Assembly: GCA_005408345.1 (NCBI GenBank)
Contig: SEMN01000032.1
Location: 660,001-724,000 of the forward strand
Length of the DNA: 64,000 nucleotides
Direction: 5' to 3'
Origin: Macquaria australasica
Lineage: Eukaryota; Chordata; Actinopteri; Centrarchiformes; Percichthyidae
Under the pieces are notes generated by a model. It had not been told where the DNA came from and ran no database searches. It worked only from the letters and a program-made list of their open reading frames with translations. Position 1 is the stretch's first letter; each line of letters begins with the position of its first letter. Position numbers and translations under genes: made by a program. This document shows, piece by piece, positions 50,501 through 63,811 of this stretch.

Positions 50501-53500
50501 ACACACAACAAAAACTCCAGAAGACTGAACAATGAATGCAAATCGACCCCACGGGTGCACTGTGGAAAATGAGCTCTTGTAAACAAAACTGATTACCCAC
50601 GAAAAAACAAGCTGCAATGTAAACCTTGACTAAGCTAGTTCTATTACTGGCTAATGAGCAAATCCTTTAACACCTCCTGCTGTACTGCCATTCTCACATA
50701 TTACGTACAGTAGTTTTATACCGCGGGAATGGGGCTGGTTTAGAGGCTGCTGATTGATGGTGTGTGGGAATTAGTGTTAAAGATTTTTGGCTTATTCCTC
50801 AGTGACCTCAGGTTAAAGTACTTCTATGCCAATATAAGCTCGTAATGGAAAAGCCATTTTCATTAGCATATTAATTTTGAAGGCCGGATCTCTGTGATTG
50901 CTTCTGGAAATATGATATATCTGCAGCAGAAGACTGATATCTGTCTTGTTAACACTAGCAATACTCATCAGTGTCTTATATCAATAAATTAATATTCATA
51001 CGATTGTGTTGGGCAAAGTGGGCTTGCACTAATAATAATTATATGCCACAGGAATCAAAAAAAAAAGACTTAATCAGATAAGATCAAGGAAAGACAAGCA
51101 CAGCTGCCTTCATTAGCGCTCATAGCTAAACAAGGATTCCACAGTAATAATACTATGTCAGTGTCTGCTGTGCAAAGCCGCATACCTGAGTTTTATGACG
51201 CCTCTCTGTTGGCTGGGCCCCAGACATGTGGCTGCAGCATGCCACATGGGCTTCTCCACCAACCTCGCCAGCAGCAACAGCAGCACCACTAGTCGCTCGG
51301 GAACCTCTGCCAAACATCCGTCAACATGCCACTGACTTTTATAGCCCAAGTCCCAAAAAACACCACTAATGAAACTATGGCTTTGAGAGGGATCTCTGCC
51401 AGCACAGTGTTTTGGGAAAGGCAGTGTCACTATTCCAGAACAGTTATTAACATCTGACTGGAATTGGACTTGGAAGTTGCATGGCAATGTCCCATAGAGT
51501 ATCTTCGTACCCTGCAGTTAAAAGTCAATGGCAATCCCGTAAAAACACTCATGCCAATAAAAGTAGATGATGCTGAGTGAGTAATCTTTGCCTCATCCCC
51601 TTCCCGGGTCCAATAACAAGCTACTGCCATTGTGGAAAAAAATCACAGCAGAAGGTTGATAAGAGTGCCAAGCTACAGATCACACCACTGACATAGCAGT
51701 AGAAGTTTATGTGACAATACAAGTAAAGAGAACTGCTTGCCTAACTGTGTCATTAACTCATGGCCCTGCAGTTGCAAAGTGAGGAAAACGTATGTATGTG
51801 TTAGGAAATCTGTTCTTTGATGACTTTAAGAACAAAACCAGAAAGAAAAGGTTAGTAATGTGATCGAAACACAGGCAATCCTAACTTAACAGACACACAA
51901 TTAACCTTTTTTTTTTATTATAGTTGAAAGTAGGTGAGGGAGCTAGCGCAGGCGGTGAACATGCAGTACTGATGTGCCCAACTAGGTTTCATTCTCCCAC
52001 TGCATCCGCTGTTTCCCTCAGGAGTGTAATCATCCTCCACGCGGTCTGGCCGCCTCCTTCAACCCCAGCAGGAATGCCTTCTTCATTGCCAAAATCCCTT
52101 TCACAAAATGTGGATGCAAGCAAAACACAAAGGGCCCGACCGTTGAACAGAATGAAGCTCATTCTGTCACTAGGGCAGGGAGCGTGTTATCACGTGGTTA
52201 TGAGCAGCTGCCTAGCGTGTTTCGTAAAGGAATGCCAATGTTGATTTAAGCCATCTCCCTCTACACGTCATACTATTTGGAAGGAATACAACACCGCCCA
52301 TTTTCTACCATAATTATTCACACACTCAAACATACGCGCGCACACAAAGAGACACATACATACTTAAAAACTCCACCTTGTAGAGTAAAACTATCCATTA
52401 CTGAGGTCTAAAATACCACGCGTCAGGGCCTCACATATCTGCTGTAAGCCTGGTATTCAGCCGGTGAGAGAACCAGCAAATGGAAGGCTTCTGGTTTCCC
52501 CCTCTCCTCCAGCTGTGTGGGCGACTACACTCATACAAATCTCTGTTATAGAAAGGTCAGCTGGCTTACACACAAATATGAGGCCAGTAGTTACATGAAC
52601 ACATTTGAGGGCACAGATGACTGGCACAAATGCACATACAAGGTGCATACCAAGGGCTCACAACCATGCGCACGCCTATGAACGTACGTCATGCCGCCTA
52701 AATAATACACCCTCCCCCTCCTCCTTAAAGTGTGCCAAGAGTGGGTTGACAAGACCCATCCCGCTCAGAGCTGCTAACACATTCTTGCACCTGCTGCCTC
52801 CCACCCGACTGCTGCTCATCCGCTCTCTTCAGGGAGCACACACACTGGATTCCACCCTGGTGAGGTGGCTGAATGTCGAACAGTCATAATCTCTCTGCTA
52901 CGCGCAGTTGTGCTGTTAACCTCTGACAAGTGTAATTCTAACTTGGGTTCTCTGTTTTCTCCAATGAATGAAACATATTTTTGCTGAGAAGGAGTCTCTA
53001 AGGGACTGACAGGAAATTAGGCAGATGAAGAAATGTTAGCGGGGGGAGGAAGCCATCTCTGCCAACTCCGGTAGAGTGTAAAAAAACTTTTGATTTATGC
53101 TGAGCGGGAGTTTGGAGTCTATACTGTGTGTCTGTATGGCTATATATGTCTGTGTGTGTGTGAACTTGACACGGACACAGGCAGAGAGACAAACTGACAA
53201 ACATGAAGGCAGAATGTTTCAGCAGTATACGAGACGGCCTACTAAACATATGGACAGAGTCTCCAGTCCTGTGGGCATGGAGATGAAAGACTGAGAAGTC
53301 TGACTTCTTGCACTTCCTGCTGAGACATAGGAAGCTACCAGAATCCTGTCAGGAACAGGAGGGGCCTATTTCTTCTGGCTCAGATTCTCCAGAACTTGTC
53401 AGTCTTTCCTTCACACACTAGAGCCAAAGGAAAAACAAAAAAAACTTCACGGAGTGACATTATTGCCTGTTTCTGTGTGTACACAGTGTGATCATACCAG

Positions 53501-56500
53501 AAGAAAACAGCATGATTCATCACTTGTTACGCTTGTTTGCTGAGAGGCTGTTCTCTGGTAATTCTTCTAAATCACAGCGAGATAGACAAGAATAATGCCG
53601 TAAGCGCCTTATCGCCATGCTCTCGATGTACTGACATTTTCTACTGCTGTTGTGTAAATTCTTGTGGACACACTGTGGAGGATGTGGCACCAGCAAACTC
53701 ATTCTCCGCCGGCTAAATGATGGCTGACCTTTCCACTGGCAGTCTGAGAAACAGGGAGCCCAGCTCACGAGCGAGCCCTGATAGGACACAAGGAGTGGAG
53801 TGGCAGATGCAGCTGAAAAATATTGACGACTCCAAGAACTCATGAATAAAAACATGGATGGATGAAATAGATGATGCGGTTGTTGTGGATGAGGGGGATT
53901 ATTCCATCATGACGGTTTTGTTCCCTTGAAACTGTTACATTTGAATGGCTGTCTGCTTGCATTAGCAGGCTTCATTAATAACATTCATTAGCCATTCAGG
54001 GTCTATTTGAACAGAGCCATGAGCCGAGAATCTTCAGCTCCCCCTGCTCCAGTCCTGATACACTTACATGGACCGTGTAATGCCAGGACAATTCAATTAG
54101 GAAAGAGGCATTTGATCACTATTAAGACTTAAGACTCGCGTCCTAAAAAGCATAATTTATCACCATCAAGGTCTATTGTATGACAATGTTAGATTAAGTG
54201 TCCTGAACATTTTCTGGAAGGTGACACATGGCTTCCTAGAACTGTTAGGGGTAAACGAGATTAGCCTTGTATGTGTCTCTCCTAAAAATGGAGCATAGCA
54301 GAACTAATTGCACTGACTAGCCTGTTTTTATTGTTTTTCCTACAATAGATTCTGGTTGAACATGGGCCATTTGTTGGCCTTCTCATCATAATTGCACTTC
54401 TTGCAACAGAGGGAGATGAAATCAATCAAAATAAGCCCATCTGCAGACTTCACTTTAAATCATCTTCGATTCAAGGCCATCGAATCCACCTAAACAAAGA
54501 AGGAGGACTGTGTTGAAACAAAACCCCTCCAAGATCTGTTTGTTCTGACTGGGAGACTTTGCCAAGTGGGGGAGGAATGAGTAAGAGTTGACAGTGAAAA
54601 ATAGGAAAGAAACGGAGGGAAGAAGAGGATGCCAGGAAGTGAGAAAGGGCAGTGTGTGAGCAGCCCTTGGTGCCAGCTGACCCACTGTTGGCAGGTCTGG
54701 CTGCTGGGCCCTCTGCTGCTCTCAACAGTGCTCAGACACAGAGGGGAATCCTAGTTGATTTGTCCGCTTGTCTGGATAATCCACCATCTGCCACATTGCG
54801 AAAGCCCCCAGGCCCATCCACAAGCCTTCATGTTGGACCCAAATGCTAAACATATGGGGGCACGCAAAAATAGAGTCCAAGTTCCTCTGAGGGCAGAACA
54901 ATTGCAAAACAAGACTCAATCAGGAAGCGATGGTTAGAAGGAATATGAATCTCCATCTTTACTGTACAAACAGAGGATGCCTTTGGGCATTTTTGGTTAT
55001 TCCTGTAACATTTTAGGTGTTATAGATGGTAAATTTAGAATTAGAATTAGGGTTGCACAATATAGTGGAAATTTCAGCAGTATCCATGTATTTTGTAATA
55101 ACTGAAAGGAGCAGATTGCCTTGTTTTTATATTTACAAAAACCTTGTTTTCACTTAAGGCAACAGTGTGATAGCATTTTACAGGGATGCTTCCAAGGATC
55201 CACCTGCTGCAGAAAAGTGGTGCTTGGAAATATTATGCCTCCACAAATGTTAGTGTTTTCTACATTTGACTTGAAGTAATAAAGCATTGCAGTAAAGTGC
55301 AATAAGCTGAGCACTAAGCAGAGTTTATTAGACGTCTCAATCTGCACCAAACATCACAGTTACTGGTGGAAAACAGACAGATAACTGAAAAATTCAGTTG
55401 TCTGCAAAAATATCAATACTGTGTTTCCTATAAGGAAAAATTAACTATGAGATCCACTGGTGTTGTCTTGTGCACAGTTTCAACCAAATTTGCACTTTGT
55501 CCAACCATGGACAATCAAAACACAGACTGCCTCTTCACTGCACTCCCTTGGATCAAAGACTACCCTGATCCTCTGATGTTGTAAAACAGCCCTGTGCTTT
55601 GCTTTCTCTGCTGAGAAATAGAGCGCACTTGAGAATGAATGAATCATATTCAAATACAGATTGTAAAATAAGTCTGCACCACCCACATGAGCACAACAGA
55701 AATGATATTTGCAGAAGTGAAAGAAGCATAGAAGGATAGCAAATGATAATCAAATGTCAAGGAAAACCCATCTCAGACGGGTTTGCAATCCTGTCAAGAA
55801 TTATTACTTTCAATTTCCTGGTTGTTTATAGGGACAGGAAACTGAGACACATGTGAAGCTTTATCTTTTACATGAACGGGTCTCAAATGACCTTTAGGAA
55901 ATAGGAAAATTACTTTCCAGGTCCTTTCAGGGTGAGAGCAGGATCAGGGCAAATACTGGATAATCGGGATGGTGATATTCCAAGCAATTGTTGGATGCCA
56001 GAAGTGGCAACAAATATAAAACAGAGGTTGAAAAAATAAATAAATATGCCAATCTACATATTGTGGCTGAGTCTATATGTGCTGTTAATACTGCGGGAGC
56101 TCCTTAGTTTGTGTTTTAGTTGATCAAAATACTGTCAAGTGTATCATTAAAAGATTATCTGACAAAAAAAAAAAAGAATCTTACTATGAAAAAGGAAAGA
56201 AACTGAACATAACCTGTTATAACTGATTTATGATTTCACGCTTTAACAATCCTCACCCTAATACAGCTCAGTTATTGTACCTCAGAACAGCAAAGAAAAA
56301 TGAACAGGTGAAATGACAGGAGAGGAATGGACCAACGAGTGAGACTTGGCAGAGAGAACTTCACAGAATTTCTTTTTTGTACGTATAAGATTGCACTTCA
56401 AACTATTCTTCTGTTGTATTGCCTTTGACAACAGTGTATTGCGGCACCGACACACGGTGCTTTGAAGTGCCGTGAAATGACACCAAGAGTACTTTCATAA

Positions 56501-57080
56501 GAGGATATATTGAGTCACTGGCCAATGGTGTGACTGGGCCTGGAGATGATTACTGAGGCTGGGAGGTGAATAATTTGGGTGAAGGGGTTCTGCTTTTTGG
56601 TCCTTAGCCTGGCTGTGTGGCTGAGCACTACAAAGGTGTGCCGATATTTTAATCTAACCGACTGTGATTTATGGTCACTTAAAACAAATGACTATCATGA
56701 TAATCAAAGATGGGGTTTTCCCTTGAGTCATCAACACCTGCTGGTCTTACACTAACATTATTCCCTGGAGGACGCATCACTGTGTATCTGTTTAATCATT
56801 TGGTATTTTACGATGGCTCTCTAGCACTAGTTAGACAATCAAACAAATAGCCTATTGCACAGAGCGCTCAGAAAATGGACATCAAGTAGAATGTCTTTCT
56901 GAGTGGAACAACAGAGGTATGTTTTGTGCTCTGGAGATTTTCTGTAACAACTCCACCATATTTGTGAAAAGAAGGTCAAATGTACTACTCGCTACTTTTC
57001 CACAGAATCATTGTATTATCACAGAATCTGAAAAGTAAAATGGTAAATGCATACCCGATACCCAATTTGCCAACTCACTA

Positions 57081-57083
<3 letters not shown>

Positions 57084-57144
<61 letters not shown>
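57084..57144. repeat. (CA)n microsatellite, long
   Basis: About 30 uninterrupted CA units. Confidence 0.92.
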
Positions 57145-57145
<1 letters not shown>

Positions 57146-57996
57146 AAAGACGGCAAGCTACCGAGCAAGGTGCATGGTCACAACTGTGGTTTATTTCCGC
57201 CACTACAACCTTCCTTGTGGCTCATCCCATCTGTGCTGTGTTTACGCCTCCTTTTCAGAGGTGGAGAATTTTCCCGGCAAAACCGGCAGTCGCAAATAGC
57301 GTGACCTCAGTAAATCCAGCGCAATACATAATCATCCTTTGTTAACATGTCTCCTCCTATTTTTTGCGTGATACTCCTGTGAATGCATATGCAATGAGGA
57401 GAGAGGCGCACCTTTCAAACACTCACACGAATGACACGCAACTCCAGCCTGGTGCGTCTGCTTGATAAATACAGCACGTGTGTTTGGGGTAGAATGCGTC
57501 ACAAAAACAGGCGCAAAAGCCTTAGTAAATCTGGCCCACAGTCTTTTTCCTTTTTATCTGAAGTATTCCTTTAATGTTAGGGCAAAGGTTATGGGTTGGT
57601 ATGTTGTTCTGATAGGTAAGGGGATAGAGTCTGAATCTTGCCTTAAGGCAGACTCCCCATAGACTGTGCTCATACAGAGATGCATTGCTTATGAAAAACC
57701 CCATGTATTTCAAAGAAAGGATGGTACTCTGAGCACTGAAGCACTGCGATGTGGCTGTAAGAATGTGAGATTGAAAATGCTGAAAACAGTTCAACTTTTG
57801 CTGTCACACTGCACCCGATGACAAAATGACAGGGGTCTGGGAAAAACTAGCTTATCTGCAGCTATTTTTCCCTGCGGCCTTTTGCACATCATCCATCTGT
57901 ACCCCCTCTTGTGACACACCTAGCATCTTCGGTGCTTGTTTCAGTGCTTTTGTCTCAGCTGGGCCATAAGTATACAAGTGAAAGGACACGTGTATA

Positions 57997-57998
<2 letters not shown>

Positions 57999-58045
<47 letters not shown>
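57999..58045. repeat. (TG)n microsatellite, long
   Basis: About 23 uninterrupted TG units. Confidence 0.92.
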
Positions 58046-58046
<1 letters not shown>

Positions 58047-58986
58047 AGAGAGGATGATCCACACCGGTTGCCTAAATATGTAATTTGACAAACACGTTTT
58101 CAGTGTCATCTGAATGACTGTTGTTTTTTGAAGAGTGGGACTTGTTCATTTTCTCAACACTTACCGGTGCAACTTGAGCATCTGCATGCTCTCCCAGAAT
58201 GCTGAATGAGTGCAAATTGCTGTAATGAAGCTTTTTCATTATGGGGATGAGCAGTGCTGAATAAACAGGAACAACAAGGCAGAGTGCTTCATTGAGCCAT
58301 CTGTGGTCCAAGTACTTTGGCAAGGAGTGCTGCTGTGTTTACAACACTGATGGCTGGCAGGAGGACAGAGATGACTTCTAGCTAAGTGGAACAACAGTCA
58401 TCTCCAACTTCCAGTGATCTACAAACAAAACTAATGCACAGCAGGGGAGTCTGATGAAAGCTGGAAAGAGGGACTCCATGCCATGGGTCATTAAGAATCA
58501 GCTAAAGTGTTGTTGGTGTCATCTTTATGTCACTGATTTTTTAAAGCATCAACATTAATATGCACTTACTCTAACAAAAAACATCAGGAAATCGACTTAA
58601 AGATTTACAGAATTAGCACCTCACCAATACCTTACCCATCAAATCTCCATATGACACAAATGATAAAATTATGAATTATTACAAACACAGAGAGAGACCG
58701 TACAGATACGCTATAGATATGGATAAGAAAAGACAAAGACCAGAGGTAGAAGCTACTTTCCAGCTGATGTCCTTTCATAATAAAACATAAAATATATATA
58801 CAGTATATATTTTCTTCACTCCCCTCATGCTGAGAAGTTTGGAATGACAAGATACAAGGTAATGCTAAAGAGCACAGTGAAAAAGCCCACTTCTGCTGAC
58901 TTCAGGGAGTATACAGGAAGCAGAAAATAGGCCAGGAGCAATTTCAGCATGTTTTACAGACAGCCAGGAGAAATAAACTGAATGAG

Positions 58987-59007
58987 AGCGAGAGAGAGAG
59001 AGAGAGA
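58987..59007. repeat. (GA)n microsatellite
   Basis: About ten GA units. Confidence 0.85.
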
Positions 59008-59398
59008 GGTTAAGAAAGAAAGCATTAGAACAGTTCTAATCCACTGGCTGTGAATGCAGTTATGACCACATGGGTGTCACCAATATGCATTTCAGGGCAT
59101 TTGTATTAACTGTTGCAGCAATGTTAAAGACCTTTCTTTGAATTCAAAAGACTTAATGTGACCTTGGATGTGAAAAAGAAAATGGTCAGGCATTTTCATT
59201 CTCAGACTGAGTGCTTGAAGGAGAAAGATACAAAGAAACTATGGACAAATAAAAACATGCCTAAGGCAGGCCAGTTCTCCCCTGTTTATTATAAGACTTT
59301 AGACTAGAAATTCACAGTGTGGCATTGGGGAAAAGGAGGGTATGGAGAACTACTCTCTTACAAAATAGAGAATAGAAAATATAGTTTTTTGAAATGAA

Positions 59399-59453
59399 AA
59401 CTACAGAAGCTGTAGTTCGACTGTGCAGAGTCTACTTAATACTGAGTAGACTG
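59399..59453. repeat. Two adjacent small inverted repeats
   Basis: AACTACAG (59399-59406) and CTGTAGTT (59410-59417) form a hairpin with a 3-base loop. AGTCTACT (59429-59436) and AGTAGACT (59445-59452) form a second with an 8-base loop, extended by GCAG/CTGC if a 2-base bulge is allowed. No recognisable transposon surrounds them. Confidence 0.7.
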
Positions 59454-60006
59454 CATGCTACACATAAATATTGAATTTTAAACATCGAGGTCATTTTTTT
59501 TAACATGCATATAAAAATGCAATTATAAAAAGACTTTTTCCGAGGCTTTCACTGTTCTACAGCCATGTTCATACAGCAAAAAGTGTTCATGTTTGCAGCG
59601 GTCAAACCTGTGACCTTCTGCTTGAAAGGTGGCCACCCTAATTACCACCTTACTCTGCTGTAACACAGACTGTATAAATGAGCTATCCTAATTTTCATTC
59701 ATAAGTCATGCTCCACGGATGGGTACATGCTAAAGACGAAGACATCTCCATCGCATAAATCGCTATTCTCACTAATGCGTCAGTCTGGATCAGCTCATTT
59801 TCATGCCAGAGTCACATTCTGCAGACATGTCATAATTACTTGTCTCCTGACATTCATTAAGTAACATGCTGATTTCCCTCCTTCTCTCAATTGGGCTTAA
59901 TTGACCGCTTTTAAAAGCTAAGCCAGTTCTTCCATTAGAACAAAGGCCAGACAGCTAAATGTGTCAGAGAATGAAAAAGGGGTGTGTAGGCCTATGTGTG
60001 CGTATA

Positions 60007-60042
60007 TGTGTGTGTGTGTGTGTGCGTCTGTGTGCGTGCGTG

Positions 60043-60078
<36 letters not shown>
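60007..60078. repeat. (TG)n microsatellite, imperfect
   Basis: About 72 bases of TG interrupted by CG and CATG steps (GTGCGTCTGTGTGCGTGCGT), a compound repeat. Confidence 0.9.
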
Positions 60079-60079
<1 letters not shown>

Positions 60080-63000
60080 ACGCCCCTGCACATTCCCAGC
60101 ACTGTTGATTGCAGTAATGGTCTGGGGCAGCTGGTCTCAGTTTTGCTGTCATCCCTGTCACAGTGATACTTAGACAGTCTTGATAGTCAGCCAAACAGCG
60201 GCGCGTTGCTCACCACTCAGCCCTGCGTCTTATCCTCCTGTTGCACTGCTAATGAACATCATCGCTGAATGAGCTGCACGTCATGGGAGTTCATCAATAA
60301 TCCTGAATTATGCAGGATCTGGAAGTTTCATTAAAATCTTTAAAACCTTCAATGAAACTGCACACAAAACTCCAGCTATCAGTAAAAGTGCATCTAATTT
60401 CATACCCCTCAATATGAGAATGACTCTGATGACATAGTCACTTCATTGGGATTATGTTTTTCAAAAAAATGTACAGAATGCATCTGAGCTAATAGTTGCA
60501 AATATCCTAGGGGCTCAGAGGAAAGCAGAGCACCTGCGGAGTATGCTGCTTCTACGAGAGTTTGTTACTCTACTTTGCACTTGCAACATGCGGTTTCTCA
60601 CGCCATGACAAGCGAAATAAAACAAACATTAAATATTCCTCTTAACAGCCTCCTCATGGAAGGCACCAGATGGGTTTAATCCACAACGCATCCATCTCAT
60701 GTTGGAACAGTTATCAGATTAACAGAATCAGCAGTAACCGAGCTTGTCCGATCTCTCATTTTCCTGCCATTTAAACACAGCTTACCATCAGATTGCTGAC
60801 CGTGTGCCATGTCTCAATTATACCTGTTCTCACCCAGATGATGTTAATGCCCTTAATTCTTTATAATGGCATTAGATGTCACACCCAATCACCCCATCAC
60901 ACATGAACTCAAGTTCAAGAAAGCAGAACAATCTCATTACGGCTTCTTCCATTTGTTCAGCATTGTATTCTCCGTAGTGCTAGAACATTCAAATATCTTT
61001 GCACAGTTGTAAAATTGAGGACATTTTAATTAAATGTGGTTTAACTGAACAGGTGTGTGCTGTTAGAATCTAGAGTGACAGTCAGGGCTTCAGAGTCTGT
61101 CAGTTGGCATAATTGCAGTATAACTGTCCCGGACATGGTGCCGGCAGGAGGTGGACAAAGGAGGTGGAGAGAACGGTCGGTAATTGAAAGGTAGCTGGTT
61201 GGAGCAACAGGAGGGTGTGTTCCTGCTGTGAGCTTGTAAGTAGAGGGTGCAACAAGGAGAGACATTGAATGTGGAAGGACCAATTGACCGTTTCATAAAC
61301 AGCGACTGTCCAATCATTGCTTAGCAACCATAACTAGGTATGGCAGGCTCTTCAAGCTTTGGATTTCTCCACGTTAAAGTGGTGTGCATGGGGCAAAAAC
61401 ACAATAGCAAAAATGTAAGAAATACATTAAATGGTGCGTTTATCTGCTTAAGCATGAGCCGCAAACATTAGCATGTCTGGCTAACTAGCTCACTACTTAC
61501 TGTAGTAACGCTAATTTAGTGTTATTTACAAGGCTAAGAAGCACATCATTTGTTAACATTACATTATTTTGTGGGATAACAGATTATGTTAGAAAATGCC
61601 CCGTTCAAAAGTGGAACAGTCACTGTGTGGTATTCACAGACTGCGTGGGAGCCAGTCCTGGCTAGGTTATAATGTTAGCTGCTCTGTACTGTTTTTCATT
61701 GAAAGTTGACACTCCAGCAACTCCAGCTAAACCTGTTATCCAAGAAGGTGTAACACTTCCCAAACTCATTGGTTAGTCCTCATACTCAAAGCCTTTTCTT
61801 TTGGAAAAGTGAAAATACAAACAATAAAGCATAAATCCAATCCTTGTCCAAGTATGTTTTTCTTCTACATGAATGATCAAACCATTTTCAACCAACTCGC
61901 GGAGTTAGTGTTAATTAGCAAAATCGACTGCTGGCTAGAAATTAGAACCCTTTGTAGAGTTTGTAGAGTGGCAAGGAAGTTATCCAGATGTTCACAAATA
62001 CTGATCTCTACTGATTTGAATATGTCTCTGGCTTATCGTGTTTATATTAAATTTGGGGTAAACAAGTAAAAAAGTCAGTGTAGGTCTGCAGGCTGATCTT
62101 CATCCCACATAACTTCAAAACTGTTTCCTTATCATATTACCCAACCAGGCAGAATGACAGTGTCCTGTGGTCTATGTGTTTATTTTACAAGCACTTGAGC
62201 AATGCAGAACTAGTATAGACAAACTTTGCAAGATAGTGTGGCACTGCTCCATGCCCAGTTCCCCTGACTATGAAATTCAATATTAGGAATAGAGGCGTTC
62301 CTGCACTTCCACAGAAGACCGATAAAGATTTCTCCTGTAGTGTAACAGAGCGACAGAATTTCACAGGTTCTCAAATCCAGGACCTCTGACAGAGTGCAGT
62401 CAGATGTCAAATCCTAAATGCTTTCATATGGCTCCTAACTGTGAAGTCTGATTCATGGGATACAAAGATCTTTTACTCAGGAAATGACAGGTTTTACTTC
62501 ATCATTAGTGATATGAAACCAACAGGATAGCCTAGTTGTTTACCCTTACCTGGGAGGTCACAGTCTTCATCTTTACAACTGATGTGTTTCTGCTAACACA
62601 TTACACATTACAAACTGCACCTGATAACAGCGTTTAGAGTATTAGTTTAAATGCAATTACATTATCTCAACCTGCCCTTACTGGGGTGGTTGCATTACAT
62701 TGTTTTGTTGAAATGAGTACACAACATTCTGACAAGTTTACTTTCAACTGGGCAGAGGCTCAGATGAGGCTGGGGCCCGTTGTTTACTGGCTGCTGTGTT
62801 TCTATGAAATGATTTTACTTGAGTAATAGGAATAAATTAGTTCTGTCATTGTCAAGCTGCATATAGTGCAGTGCAGAGTTAGGGGAATAATTACCATGAG
62901 AAAACACACACCACCTCTGTGCTTTATTTAGAACATCTGCAGTGCTTATTCCTTATTAATATGACTGCTACATCGATGTCCACGTGGGAGCATCACAGTC

Positions 63001-63398
63001 CTAACCGCGTTTATCAAGCACAGGGATCAGCAGGCTGCTTCCCTACAACGGGGACAATCCGATGTTGAAATGTAAGGTCAGGTCAGGGCCGTGCAGGACT
63101 CTATGAATATAAATCGGCTATGAAGGAGAGCTGCCAATCCAGAAGCACAGATTTGGCTGCTAAGCCAGATGGGAGAGGGATGCACCAACTCGATGTGTCA
63201 GAACAGTCTAATAATAGCATAACAGTACTAATCCCTGCACTACTGACCTCTGGTTTAAGGTCATCAGAGGTGGACAGAAATCAACACAGAAGACCCATTT
63301 TCACAGTAATTCAAACTTTTTCCCATTTTCTAAATACAATATGGCCAGTACATTGTACTGGAAAATAACTAATCTCTGTGGGACTGGATCCTCTACAG

Positions 63399-63811
63399 CA
63401 GGGGTGTCAAACTTACGGCCCGCGGGCCAGAACCGGCCCGCCAGAGGGTCCAGTCCGGCCCACTGGATGAGTTTTTGCAAAGTGTGAAAACAGCAGAGAA
63501 GTCATTCGTTCCCATTAAGCCCTAATAAGAGCAGCAGGCTCAAAGCCCTGAAGGACCTGAGGGACACTGAACGAGGCCCAACAGGTCCAGCAAAGGCTGC
63601 TGTTAAACTGATGCACATGATGACTGTTGAGATCGCACGTCTCATCATCTGCTGTGTGCGTGCGTTGTTAATTCATTGTGACCATCTTCAGAATGTGCTT
63701 CTTCACATAGAAGAAAAGGGAAGAATCTGCAGGTGTTTTACTGGTCCGGCCCACTTGAGACGAAACTGGGCCGCATGTGGCCCGTGAACTAAAATGAGTT
63801 TGACACCCCTG
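63399..63811. mobile_element. Non-autonomous hAT transposon with perfect 8-bp target duplication
   Basis: The element is 413 bases long. Its ends, CAGGGGTGTCAAACT on the left and AGTTTGACACCCCTG on the right, are perfect 15-bp inverted repeats. It is flanked on both sides by CTCTACAG (63391-63398 and 63812-63819), the 8-bp target duplication expected of hAT transposases. Subterminal GGCCCG/CGGGCC-rich sequence is typical of the family. There is no transposase frame, so it depended on an autonomous relative. The intact ends and duplication suggest a fairly recent insertion. Confidence 0.9.

Noticed and set aside
57290..57540. Possible DNA transposon, from GCGTGACCTCAGTAAATCC and AGCCTTAGTAAATCTGGCCC
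   Set aside because: The AGTAAATC-type motifs are in direct rather than inverted orientation, and no target duplication or paired ends were found.
58789..58813. AT-only inverted repeat around TACAG
   Set aside because: Low-complexity TATATA sequence is self-complementary by composition.
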